Assembly: GCA_033220425.1 (NCBI GenBank)
Contig: CM065650.1
Coordinates: 1,984,001-2,048,000, forward strand
Length of the DNA: 64,000 nucleotides
DNA from: Lepraria neglecta
Lineage: Eukaryota; Ascomycota; Lecanoromycetes; Lecanorales; Stereocaulaceae
Direction: 5' to 3'
In this document: in pieces, positions 22,166 to 33,578 of the stretch
How positions within the stretch are numbered: position 1 is the first letter of the stretch
Layout: every line of letters begins with the position of its first letter
The notes under the pieces: model-generated
Told to the model about the DNA's origin: nothing
Seen by the model: the letters and a program-made list of their open reading frames with translations, nothing else
The model's database searches: none
Made by a program: the position numbers and the translations under genes

Positions 22166-24993
22166 ATGGCCACTGCCGTAGCGACAAAGCCTTCGGCTCC
22201 CCACCAGCAGAAAATGAAGCGCCCACCCCTCCCCAATGTCCAGACCAATGGGGTGCAGTCTTCTCAGTCATCCAGATCACCCTCAATAAGTTCCAAGAGG
22301 CCGCCTTCCGGTTTCCAGCATCCATCTGCGGCTGCGACGAATGGTCTCAATGGCGATGTCAATGGGCTAGGGTCTCGGCTGGGCAGTCGGAGAAGGGATT
22401 CTCAGAAGCCGGGGGACGCTCAGCTACGCAATCGAAATGGGAAAGGTGGACCAGATGGGGAGAGAAGAGTTGTCAGGAGGATGACGGAACCGTTTGGTAC
22501 CTCAGACAGCCCTGCGTCTGTATGGAAGTATACTAATAGAACTACACAGTAAAAACCCAATCCCACATCCTGAAGAGATACAAAACCAGGCCTCCTTCAC
22601 TGATCATACATCTCCACCTCACACACTTCCGCTTCGACCAGCAAGACGGCAGCTTCTCCTACAATTCGCCCATGAAGTTCATCTTAGAGCACCTGAAGTC
22701 CCAAACAATACCACATGACATGCTCGAGGAACTGCAGAACGCCCAAGTACGATTTTACGAGGGCTGCCTGATTGTCCAGGTCCAGGATCACAGGACCAAC
22801 GCGGGGACGTCGTCTTCTACGTCGGCAAATACCTCCAAATCCGACAAAAACATCCCTTTCTCCATTCACAACTACAACCAGCACCTTACTCCTTCACCTT
22901 ATGTACCATATCCACAGAAGGAAGATGCAGTGGCCGAGAGTGACAAGAACAAGGACGCTAGTCAAGCGGGCTCAGACTCGGCAACGGCTTCGAAAGACAA
23001 GCAACCGGAGAAGGATCCAAAAATCTTCACCGTCGTTCTCTTCCCAACACCACTTTCATTGCACGAAGAAGTCTATATTCAAGCGAATACACCAGATCCG
23101 CGAAATAACCGTAAGCAGTCGACTGCTGTTCCCCGCACGCCCGCCTCTGCCACCGTACCAGCTACCCCTCTATCTGCTGTTCCTCCCACGCCATCTGCTA
23201 GTGGGCCTCCTCCATTCAAGAAGCTGAAAATGAGTATTAGCGGATCCGAGATACACGGGTTCGAAAGCAAAGCAGTCGCAACGACCGCTCCTCCACTATT
23301 CCTAGATCCAGTCGACAAAATTGAAGACACATTCAAAGTCCTTAACACTCTGACTGACCCAAGATACAGGGAAGATCATCCTGCTCCGAAAGCCCGAAAG
23401 CGAACCGAGGCTGAGTTGGCGGCCGACGAGGCTATCGCAGCACAAGAACAAGAGTTCATGCTCATTATGGATGAGAGATATGGTGCTTCCGGAGCTGCTG
23501 GCGTGAAAGCTGGGACGACCGATGGGGAGGCCGGTGGTGCAACCTTCGAACCTCGTTTCGAGACCTGGCAGGCTATCAAGAATATCAGAGCTGAGCACAA
23601 AGAACGAGCAGAGCGCGAAGCCATCGAGAAGGCTCAGAAAGAGGCACAAGCAGCAGACAACAAGAGACGGATGGAGCAACAAGAACGACTGAATAGGGAA
23701 CAAACTGAGCATAGAGCGGCACAAATGGCCCAAGAACAGCAAAACTTGCGTAATATTCAACGCCAGCAACAGATGACCAACGACCTGCAAGCGCGGGAAG
23801 CTCGACGACAGCAGCAGTTGGCAGCCGGTCAGAATCAACCGGCCCACGGTCATCCTATGCCCAATGGTATCTCGCAAGCTCAAAAATCTTCACCAGTAGT
23901 CAGGAACGTGACACCTCACAACAACTCTTCACCGCTGGTCAACAACATACCTATGAATGGACCAGTCACAAGCAGCCCGGCACGCCCCACATCAGCGATG
24001 CAACATGGGCATCCTGGTGGTGTTGCTATGGCCCAGCAGCGAAGCCGACAGCGAGCACCTAGTCGTACAAGTACGCCGCAGATGAACGGAACGCCATCTA
24101 TGCAGCAAGCAACCCCTCGCTTGCCGCAAGGCAGTCCGCCCGGGCCTATGGCTAGCAATCCTGTTATGAACCACAATGTAATTGCCAATCAGCATCTGAA
24201 TGGTCCTCCTCAACTTTCGTACCAACAGCAAATGGAAATAATGCAACATCGACAACAGCAACAATATCAGCAGCAACGAGCACTAATGCAACAACAACAG
24301 CAGCGAATGCAGAATGCATCTCCGAATCCGCAAATGTCCCCAGACCGCAATCCAGCCCACATGCAGACCCTCCAACAACAAGCTCAACTAAACCAGCAAC
24401 GTCAACAGCAACAGGAATACCAGCGGTCTCTGGCAATACACCATCAAGGTCTAGGTAACGGAGCAGGCCATCCCAATATCCCCAACGGTGCCTCGCCATC
24501 TCCTCAGCACCCTGGGCAGCCAGGTCATCCACAACCACACCTCCAACAGCAATTCAACCCCGTACAGAACCAAGCACAGCAAAACTATCTGCGCCAGCAA
24601 ACACAGAAAGCTATGGGCATACTCACGCAACAGTCTGCCGAGAGACACGGCGGCAACTCCGCCAACATTCCTCCCCAGGAGCTGATGATGATTAGACAGA
24701 AAGCTCAACAAATGGGGCAAGAGCAATTTCGGAGGGCTATGCAACAGAAACAACAGCAGGCGCAACAACAACTGCATTTGCAGCAAGTGCAGCAGATGCA
24801 GGGGATGGGTGGTATGAATATGCCCGGCGGAATCATGGGTGGTCAGCCTATGACTGAGGAGCAGGCGAGGACTTTCCAGGGCATGAGGCAGTTCACGCAG
24901 ATGCCGCATATAGGGGGTGCGGGGGTGCAGAATATGAATGGAGGGCAGCATACTCCGCATTTGAATGGGGGCGGTATGGGTGGTATGCAGTAG
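22166..24993 (+). CDS. SPT20: SAGA complex subunit Spt20
   Basis: Two exons, 22166-22496 and 22550-24993, with a 53 bp intron whose branch site is a perfect TACTAAT, give 924 residues. The junction rebuilds the conserved start of the Spt20 domain (VKTQSHILKRYKTRPPSLI, then the HFRFDQQDGSFSY block) at residues ~111-200. Spt20 is a structural subunit of the SAGA histone acetyltransferase coactivator. After the domain the protein becomes low-complexity: a charged coiled-coil-like part (about residues 450-560) and a long Gln/Pro/Met-rich tail with CAG/CAA runs, typical of fungal Spt20. A Lys-rich motif near KKLKMS may be a nuclear signal. The frame is intact and its base composition matches its neighbours. 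Confidence 0.92.
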
Positions 24994-25488
24994 GCTCTTC
25001 AAGAACCTAGACCTAGGTGAATTGGGAGATGGACAAATGATCTGGAGGGGTTGACTACGGAATTTGGGATTTGGATAACGATTCATGCGGCTTCTAGGAA
25101 TAAAGGGGGGATACATTGGACGTTAATGACGGTGGCATGTTTTGATGCGAGGAAACAAGCATCGGTGGCGTCTTTCTTGATCTTCTCAGGCGTACTTTTG
25201 ACGGCTTGGGTTATCTATACCACTGCATCCTGGCGTTTGTCATTTTAGGACCGGGCAAGACGACTGGAGATATACGGGTGGAAGGGTATGATATCAAGAG
25301 GGAGGCTTGCGTTACTTATGTGCCTTGCGATGTCTGTATGATGAAGCCAGCTAGTTCAGACAGATGAAGGTCAAAATTTGTTCCAATATCTACATGGTAC
25401 GGTGACTCAAAAACCTGCAATGATGGAAGCTGGTGATATACAATTTCCTATCTCAGACAGATCTACTTCCTATCTACACCTCAATCTC
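24994..25488. other. Convergent intergenic, 495 bp
   Basis: The 3' regions of SPT20 (+) and the PPR gene (-) meet here. A T-rich stretch occurs near 25190-25250. No gene was identified. Confidence 0.5.
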
Positions 25489-28149
25489 TCATTTCATCTC
25501 CTCAGCTGTAGGCTCACCCTCTACCGGTCCATTAACAACCCCCCTCCCCCTCAACTCATCCACCAGTCCCCAAAAACTGCTCTTCCCCCTCCAACTCCCA
25601 ACCCCATGCCTAAACAACCCCCTCGGCCCTTCATCCTCCACATCCCTCGCCAACTCCCCCGCCAACTCCCACTCCTCCCTCTCAGCCAGCGCTCTCAAAA
25701 CCTGATACAAAGCAATATACCCCGGTGTCTTGCCCTCCTCCGGCACCTTCCTCAGCCAGGAGAGCGCTTTCTCGATCTCCCCGTTGTAGGCATACCCCTC
25801 GATTATACGGTCGTAGAAAACGCTGTCGAGAGAAGCCCAGGTGTTGCTGCCGCGGATGTTTTCGAGCAGGGAGGCGATGGCGGGGTAGTCGGGGGGTGTG
25901 GTGGAGAAGTAGTGCGTTAGGAGTATTGTGTAGATGTGCGGGGAAGGGGGGATTTTGCGCGCTGCCATGTGAGCGAGAATCGTGCGGGCGGCGGGGATGT
26001 TGACAGATTTTTCTTTGTTGGGGTTCATTTTGCCGGTTAGGCCGTCGAGGAGGGTGGAGTATGTTTTGGGGGAGGGCGTGATGTTGTGGGATTCCATGTC
26101 TGCGAGGATGGATGTTATGGCGCTTTCTTGCTCTGCGGGCGTGAGGGAGTGGAATTGCGAGTCTGGGTTTGAGATAAGGCCGTTTAGGATTATCGTGAAT
26201 GTTATTACGTCGGGAGCGCAGGCGTGGGTTTGCATTTGGGCGAGGTGCGATTGGATGTGTGCGTGGGTGCCGGTGCGGACGAGGGGGCGGAGGAGGATGT
26301 TGAAGGTGTAGGTTTCTAGCCGTAGACCTTGGGCTTCTGCCCAGCGGATTACAGCTTGGTTGAGGTCGAAACGTTGGATTGTTATTAGGGCGGTGAGGGC
26401 GGCGTTCACTGGCTCCATGCTGGGTTTGAAGTATTCGGCGTTCCTTTCTTCTGTTTGAGCGCCTTGCTCGACTATGATGTTGGGAGAGCTCGCGCCCGAC
26501 TCTGCCTTCCAAGCCCTTCCTAGTTGCTCGAGAGCTTGGAAACCTTCCTGCACTTTGTTGCATTTTATGAGTCCATATATATAGGTAGTCCAAGTACTGT
26601 TAGCTGGCTTCACACCCGATCGCAACATATTCGACCAGATCTCCTGCATGGACTTGGTGTCTCTTGGTGGTAAACAGCCAGTAAGCATCGCACTCCAGTG
26701 TATCAGTTTGGGGATTCGTCCTGTACTGATCATAACGTTCCACACCTCGAGCGCTTGATCCGGACGACGTAGAGCCCAGAATGCGCGCAAGAGCCGCGAA
26801 AAGACTCTCTCGCCCAGTTCCGCGTCTTCGTGTGTCTTCAGATAGTTGTGAAAGCTCTGCCAAAATTTGATAATCTCCTCTGCGTCTTCCCGTTCGTATG
26901 CATGATCTATCTCTGTCAATCGCTTGGATAGTGATCTCACACTCCAGTCAAGCACGTCCAGCTGTGGTAGTCTCCGCTGTTGCCGTTTAATAGCGACCCT
27001 CGTTACAGCCTCCGTTGGTAGATGGCCCCAACTTGCTAAAGCTTTGTCGACAATATCCGAAGGCACGCCTGCATCTGCCAAGCAGCGTATCGCAGTTTGT
27101 CGACCCATTTTACAACCTTCCCTGAGGCGCTTGAAAAATTGACTTAATGCAGGGGCACTATTCGAACCTTCTGACTCCATGAGATCAAGAGTTAGAAAAG
27201 CAGCTGGTGGAATATGGCGGGCGTGCGTTCCCGGTGGGTGTTTTGGTACAAGTCGTAGGAATCGACTAACCATGTTTGGGGGAAGCCATGGGGCTTTGGT
27301 AGCGTTGGGGGAAGACTCCGGTACATCGCTGTGGACGGACATGGATGACGGTACAGCGCCATATCTTTGCAGGAAAAGATTCCATACGTCGATCATCTCT
27401 TTTAGCAAAGTGTGTATGTCTTTCGGCGACTCCTCCTCTGACATTTCATCTTTGTTCTGGTACTTGAGTCGCAACATCTGACCGAGTTGGGCCCACAGCA
27501 CTTCGTGCCACCAGTATTTCATCACTCCATTCTTCTGGTAGATCCGAATCACTTCTGCTGGCGTTGTAGTCTCGTCTTGTATCGTAAGACGCTGGTTCGA
27601 GCATATGGCTAGAAGGATATCTCGAAACACCGGATAGACGTTGATCGCATTCTCGTCATTTGTCTGGGGTTCTTTGAGGGGGTTCCATATCTTTTGACTG
27701 AGCAGCTCCTGGCATGATGTCCAAATATCCTCAATACTAGAGGTCCCCTGCTGTAGCTGAATTTGGAGTTCTTGGAGTCGGTGATCTAGAGACTTCTCGT
27801 GTGTCGCCGGTGCGATTTGCTGCTCTTTAGGCGTTCGCGAGTATCGAGATCTTTGTGGCGCCTCTTCCTGTACACGATTGGAGGAGAAGAGGGTTTCGAG
27901 GACTTTGTCAACTCCGGAAGGCTTTCGTCGTTCCTGGTACTGTTTTGCGAATGACAGCCGTTTCTTTGGCCATTGCTTCCGTATCTTCACAGTCTCATCG
28001 CCAGCACCCAACACCTGCTGTGCCGCCTGCTCTCCGCTGTCATTGTTGCTCACGAGCTTGCCTAGGGAGACGAAGCTCGACGTGCGAGTCTGCCGATTAG
28101 ATCGGAGGAGCTGTCGAGAGCGTCGCAGGCATATGAAGGGCGTGTTCAT
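25489..28149 (-). CDS. Mitochondrial pentatricopeptide repeat (PPR) protein
   Basis: This is one uninterrupted exon of 886 residues starting at ATG 28149 (MNTPFICLRRS). The N terminus is rich in Arg and Ser with few acidic residues, as expected for a mitochondrial targeting peptide. PPR-type helical hairpins are visible in the second half: TYTFNILLRPLVRTG and CAPDVITFTIILNGL (about residues 610-660), SPKTYSTLLDGL (~705), SPHIYTILLTHYF (~745) and VFYDRIIEGYAYNG (~785). PPR proteins bind organellar RNA and act in mitochondrial RNA processing, stability or translation. The exact orthologue is not clear. It is divergent from the phosphatase gene, with ~290 bp between start codons. Confidence 0.85.
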   Translation of the reverse strand: MNTPFICLRRSRQLLRSNRQTRTSSFVSLGKLVSNNDSGEQAAQQVLGAGDETVKIRKQWPKKRLSFAKQYQERRKPSGVDKVLETLFSSNRVQEEAPQRSRYSRTPKEQQIAPATHEKSLDHRLQELQIQLQQGTSSIEDIWTSCQELLSQKIWNPLKEPQTNDENAINVYPVFRDILLAICSNQRLTIQDETTTPAEVIRIYQKNGVMKYWWHEVLWAQLGQMLRLKYQNKDEMSEEESPKDIHTLLKEMIDVWNLFLQRYGAVPSSMSVHSDVPESSPNATKAPWLPPNMVSRFLRLVPKHPPGTHARHIPPAAFLTLDLMESEGSNSAPALSQFFKRLREGCKMGRQTAIRCLADAGVPSDIVDKALASWGHLPTEAVTRVAIKRQQRRLPQLDVLDWSVRSLSKRLTEIDHAYEREDAEEIIKFWQSFHNYLKTHEDAELGERVFSRLLRAFWALRRPDQALEVWNVMISTGRIPKLIHWSAMLTGCLPPRDTKSMQEIWSNMLRSGVKPANSTWTTYIYGLIKCNKVQEGFQALEQLGRAWKAESGASSPNIIVEQGAQTEERNAEYFKPSMEPVNAALTALITIQRFDLNQAVIRWAEAQGLRLETYTFNILLRPLVRTGTHAHIQSHLAQMQTHACAPDVITFTIILNGLISNPDSQFHSLTPAEQESAITSILADMESHNITPSPKTYSTLLDGLTGKMNPNKEKSVNIPAARTILAHMAARKIPPSPHIYTILLTHYFSTTPPDYPAIASLLENIRGSNTWASLDSVFYDRIIEGYAYNGEIEKALSWLRKVPEEGKTPGYIALYQVLRALAEREEWELAGELARDVEDEGPRGLFRHGVGSWRGKSSFWGLVDELRGRGVVNGPVEGEPTAEEMK

Positions 28150-28441
28150 CAATGCACTCGCAAACAGTAGAGTTCAGTGGCCTGTGTCAATGGCAATGTG
28201 TGCTCCCTCAGATTGAAGCCAACCATCTTTCGAGTCGTTCCTCGCCGTTGAAGCTTCTTACTAGCGCCTCCAGTTTATCTCCGCCTTAGACCCGGCTTGG
28301 CGTATTCCCAACCGTTGCTGCAAACCCTCGAAGACTTTTTTGTATTACCCGTAATGCTCTCCTCCGTGTTGATGCCAGATGCAAATAGGACCCTTTTCTT
28401 TGTGATTCTATCTTGAATATGCTGCCTTTGATTAATTCGCA
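28150..28441. promoter_or_regulatory. Shared divergent promoter region
   Basis: This 292 bp holds both 5' regions of the PPR gene (-) and the phosphatase gene (+). No specific binding site can be named from sequence alone. Confidence 0.5.
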
Positions 28442-30456
28442 ATGACGACCTTTATTCCCCTTCCAGCTTACAGCCAGGAGGAGTTAGACCGGCTCTATCC
28501 TAAGACATTGAAACTCCAATTGGTACAGATTGTACGTAGCCTTTGTTACGTAACCTGTGCTTCGTCACCCCCAGCAGACGCGTACTCTCTGTAGAAGCCA
28601 GATTGTTGACCTTGACTATTTACAGTTACTTCGGCATGGTACTTAACCCGTATGAACGCCAGAGAAAGATAACGTTCTGAATCTGAATCTTAGGCGAAAG
28701 GAGTCCTGTCTCTGCACGATTTCAAAATGTAAGCAACCTTACATTTTTTAGATTTTTGTAGTTTTCATATTCTCAGAACAGAGTTGACTCTGGGACCAGG
28801 CAGGCCTCTCTCCATGTATATGCCAGTCCATTCCCTTATTTCTAGTAGATGAACATTTCCTGACACTGCGAGAAGACTGGCCATATTGCAACGCGGCACG
28901 ACAACTATCAAGCGTTGCGGCGACAACGACAGACTGGTCTTCTTGGAGTCAGCTTCAATGGCGCCGGCGCCTTGAAACCTTCGGCGACAATGATGAATCT
29001 GTGTTGGCCTCAGGACCCAATGGGGAGATAGATGCCGTCTGGTGAGTCACGAAAAGAGCTAACGTACGGAAATGGTACTGAATGTTCCCAGCAATCTAGG
29101 CGAACTGACTGACATAGGTCACGAGACTACCCTAGCACTCGGCGAACGTCTTCGCCATCTTTACGTTGACCAGCTGAAATACATGCCGAAAATTATCGGT
29201 GATGCAGATATGATATACCTCAGGTCCACACCAATGCCGCGTGCTCTAGAGAGCATCCAGCAAAGTTTCTGGGGCATGTACCCTCTGTCAGCAAGAACGG
29301 CAGCCTTTCCTCCACCCACTATAATCACGCGAACTTTCCAGGAAGAGACTTTGTTCCCAAACGAAGCCAATTGTCGTAGATTCAGTCAGCTCAGTAAAGC
29401 GTTCGGCCAGCGTACTGCAGATCGATGTACGGCCCCTCCTTACTATTAGCTATCTGAGAGCACACTGATGCTCCGCAGGGAACGAAACAAACGAGATGCA
29501 GTATCTCAATTTTCTCATCCAGAAATGGATGCCGAATAACTCTAAAGTTCAGGTTGACTCCCATCCACGGCTATCAGGAATCATGGACACCATCAACTCA
29601 ACCCTAGCCCATGGACCCAAAACACGATTACCTACGCCTTTCTACGACAAGAAGGGCCGCGACATTATTGACAAGATCTGTGTTGAAGAATGGTTCTCCG
29701 GCTTCCAAGAGAGTAACGAGTATCGAAAAGTCGGCATTGGTGGGCTTGCTGGTGACATTGTTGCCCGCATGGTAGGCAGTATCGAGAAGAGTGGCAATGA
29801 TGGCCTCCTCGAAATTGGCGGAGAGGACGGTGCTCTGGGTACTGGAAGAGGAGGAGAGAAAGACATCAAGTTTGGCATGAGCGGATGTCATGACACCACT
29901 CTTGCAGCGCTACTGGCTAGTCTGGGCTGTTTCGAAGGAGAGAAATGGCCGCCTTACACCAGCCACATTGCTTTCGAGCTTTTCAAGGAAGCGCAAGCTG
30001 AGAGGGAATCTATCGATGGAGATAGGCTCGATGAGCCCGTCACGGCTCGCGCTGCTCACAAGCAGAATCAAGGTCGGCTCAGCACTTTCTTTGGCACCGG
30101 AGGGAAAGAGAAATTATCTACTGAAGGCGTATCGAGAAAATCCATAGATGAACTTACTGCCACGGAACGAGACAAGCTGAGTGGCCATTATGTACGCATA
30201 CGGTACAATGACCGTCCAATGGTCATACCAGGATGCAAGCTGCCAGGCAGACATCTTCACGGCGATGAGAGCTTTTGCACCTTAGTAAGTGCCTGGACTT
30301 GGAAGCCTTCTAGTGCTCGCTAACATCACCCAGGAGGCTTTCAAAGTCATTGTCGATAAGTTTACACCGAAGAACTGGAAGGAAGCGTGCCTTACCAACA
30401 TAGATGGACCAGCATTCCCAGCATTCCCAGCAGAGATAGAACGAGCTGGTTTGTGA
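28442..30456 (+). CDS. Histidine acid phosphatase (branch 2 histidine phosphatase)
   Basis: Seven exons are inferred: 28442-28531, 28626-28638, 28694-28728, 28827-29041, 29092-29426, 29479-30284 and 30334-30456, giving 538 residues. The second exon is only 13 bp, and splicing rebuilds the catalytic motif RHGERSP, whose histidine takes the phosphoryl group. The proton-donor HD pair is in SGCHDTTLAALL at about residue 367. The order of motifs and a late conserved block (CTLEAFKVIVDKFTPKNW) fit fungal acid phosphatases of the lysophosphatidic-acid-phosphatase/phytase clan. No signal peptide is apparent, which suggests an intracellular enzyme. The start of exon 4 (acceptor at 28826) is the weakest junction, because it adds ~16 residues I cannot match to the family. 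Confidence 0.85.
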
Positions 30457-30707
30457 ACATATGTGTTGACCCAAACTATACATAGACATAGATTAGAAAC
30501 ATCTGCACCAGTAAAATCTCCATCATATCGAACCCGGAGACGCCGGCATTCTTCATCCATAGCGAAACTGAGAATCCGACTTCGTCAACTAACCCCTAAG
30601 TCTTGGCATTGACGTCTCACGGCTAAACCTCGGTGAGCCTTTGTTTACTTTTCTCCGCTAACGACAACCAATCCGGTATAAGCGCTGATTGAGAAGACGA
30701 TGTTACA

Positions 30708-32440
30708 ATGACTCGCAAGGCCCAGCTATCGTGTAAGTCAGCTTACACTGGTCCTCGGGTTGACGTTCTGACAAGGTCTTCGCAGCTCAGCACTCTGTCT
30801 CCTCCCCAGATGGGGCGCTCATAGCGGTTCTCCAGCAATCTAGCCTAGTAGTCTCTTCGTATACCGGCACCCCTATTCGGACAATTTCCCTACCACAAGA
30901 TTTCGTCGCGAGATGCAGATTTATTCGTTGGTTTCGTCGAGGTGACAAAAGTAGAGGAGGGTCTCAAGAGCAAGGAAACGAGCAAGTACGATGGCCATGC
31001 AATCGCATATTGCTTGCCGACGATGACACGATCCGTGTATACGATGTCAACGACACGAAATGGTCTGCCTTGATCGAAAGAGCTGCCAGCAATTTCGGGA
31101 GGATAGCGGACGTTGCTTTCGGACACAACCCAAATGAATTCTTGGTATTCTCGGATTTTGGGGTCAAGCTTACGATTTGGTCGCTCATTACATGCCGTGG
31201 TATCGAGATAAGAGATCCGAAATACATGGTGCACTGCTACAGCTATAGGCCGCGGACGGGACACATGGCGATATTGACTCGACTGGCTGCGCAGGACAAT
31301 CTGATGCTGCTCAGTCCCAGAAACCATGAGTTGATCACAAGCGTGGAGTTGCCTACGGTGGATGCTCAGGAGGTGGCTTGGAGTCCGGATGGCTACTGGC
31401 TTGCGATTAGGGACGCGGCGAGTAGTGGCAATAAGGTTCTGGTTTATACTGCCGATGGACATCTTTTCAAGACCTACAACGGAGCTGGTTACGCTGAAGA
31501 CATCGGGTTGGGTGTCAAGCGTTTAGCGTGGAGTCCTTCCAACGGGATTCTAGCGCTGGGAGACTATAATGACAACGTTATAATACTCAGCAAGAACACC
31601 GTATGTAATTTTGACAGTGGTGGCCACAACTGCACGCTGACTCGCCTTTAGTTCTCCCTAGCAGCCACCTTTCACCACCCATCGACAATCCTACTACCCG
31701 AAATGAACATATGGCAAGAACAACTCAACGTGTCAAAATCGCGCACCTACGCCGCCGCACCACAGCCAGCAAGTCTACCAACGTCCGCTGCTCTAGGAAA
31801 ACCAAATAGTCCCGGTCATGGCATTTCAATCATGTCCTTCAACGGCGACGGGACCTTATTAGCTACGAAAGATGATTCCGTGCCAACTACGGTCTGGATA
31901 TGGTCGCTTCAATCCGGGAGACCAGTTGCCAATTTGATACATCATTCTCCGGTGAAACAGGTAGCTTGGCATTCCCAACAGTCTGATTTATTGCTCATAC
32001 ACTGTGCGATCCCGGAACCGGCTGTACATCTCTGGAAATCGACATGGGATGCACCACGAATCGTAACACTTCCACTCGAAAGAGCTGGCAGCAGATTGGA
32101 AGCCAGCTGGCTTCAAAGCCCACATAGCGATAGCTTCAATCTAATGATCACTTCAACACACCAATACGCCACAGCTCGAATCTCCAAGAACGGTGATCTC
32201 ATACCAGAAGTCGGCAACCTGGACTTAGGCTTCAGATCGGTAGGCACAGGCGCAGAAGACATGTTCGATGAAGGAAATTCGCTTGATTTGTCGCCTATCA
32301 AGATCACTCATGATGATACGATGGAAGTGCATGACAGCTATGACGATGGTAATGATAGCTCTGGATCGAGCTTTGAGATGGGGAACGAGATGATAGATGA
32401 TACATTTCATTATCGGAGGCATATTAAGGCGGCTGGTTGA
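30708..32440 (+). CDS. WD40-repeat protein, WRAP73/Wdr8 family
   Basis: Three exons, 30708-30732, 30786-31600 and 31652-32440, join in frame to give 542 residues. WD-type blades are visible: SPDGALIAVL, VAFGHNPNEFLVFSDFGVKLTIW, VAWSPDGYWLAIRD, RLAWSPSNGILALGDYNDNV, SFNGDGTLLATKDD..TVWIW and a blade with VAWHSQQSDLLLI..VHLW. The order and spacing fit the WRAP73/Wdr8 family. In fission yeast Wdr8 works with Msd1 and the kinesin-14 Pkl1 at the spindle pole body to anchor microtubule minus ends. The acidic C-terminal tail is unconserved. It lies ~250 bp downstream of the phosphatase gene on the same strand. Confidence 0.8.
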
Positions 32441-33578
32441 AGAAGAAGAAGGACGCGAAATGGGGATTTGGCGTTATAGGTGTGTTTTTATACATTTTGG
32501 ATACCCACGGAAGGTTGCTGGCGCCTTTCATATAGTGTGAATGCTAGGTTTTTATAGTATGGCAGATACCCGTCATTATGCCATGTCGCGCAATAAATCA
32601 TTGAGCTTAGGAAGGGGCTTAGCTCGTAGGCTATGGCACGGGCAAATTCATATTTGAAAAGAGCCGAAAGTATACAAGGTTACTGGCTCTTTGAGTAAAG
32701 ATGAGAATATTCGAGGGCAAGAGGAGCTGCAGAACGCCTGTTCTGGGAACTGCCTGAGCACCAAAGAGATGATCTATAATGAAGAGGATTGTGAGCTCCC
32801 TTGCTTTGTGTAATACATGATTGTCCAATTAAACGTTGATGCATTGCGTTCTCTTGTTTTGTCCTTTCTCATTGCTTCCTTGCTGAAAAATGTTTGCATC
32901 ATTCTCCGCCACACTGGGTGTCTAGCGGAATGTAGATTTCAAGTCTCGTCCTTGTTCAAGCGCCATAGTGTACATTTCCCATTCATTCAGCTGAGCACAT
33001 TGTATTTTTCTGGCTCCTCATAAACCGTATGTTCTTGACAAGTCCGACCGCTGATCTATGTACCTCTGTTTATGCTTCGGTTCTAAAAAGCCAAGGTCAG
33101 CCCGCTCGTTGCCATGGGTTTTGCGAGTGTCATACCAGTCGTTCTTTCCTGAGACGACGTCCTCGTGGATTTATTTCCGCTGCTTGCGTGTTACTCTTTA
33201 TACCGTATCACCGGATCCCATCTCCCTGCCGCTAGATTGAGAAGTTCCATCAGTGACATGTCTTATATTATCAGTAGACTGAGATTCATCGTCGCTAGGC
33301 TCAATCTCAGATTCGCTAGTAAAAGACTCCAGAGCCGGTTTCGTATATGTAGCTGTCAATGGATTCTAGTAGCCAACCTATCGCAAGGTACCTCTGAATT
33401 CTGGCTGTGTCCATGTGCTTATGGCTATTTCGATCTTGAAAGTTTGAATCCTGTTATCAGGATAGATAATGATAGACTTTATTGCCACCGAACCCGAGCG
33501 CAAATGTTTCGTTGGGCAAATCGTAGGAAGCTGTCATTGCGGCGTGCATGTGATTCGGCTGGAAAGGCGAAATCCCCT
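32441..33578. other. Intergenic, 1.1 kb
   Basis: This lies between the 3' end of WRAP73 and the 3' end of the NACHT-ankyrin gene. Only short frames without recognisable domains occur (for example 33165-33737, which overlaps the end of the next gene on the other strand). I see no RNA gene or repeat. Confidence 0.5.
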
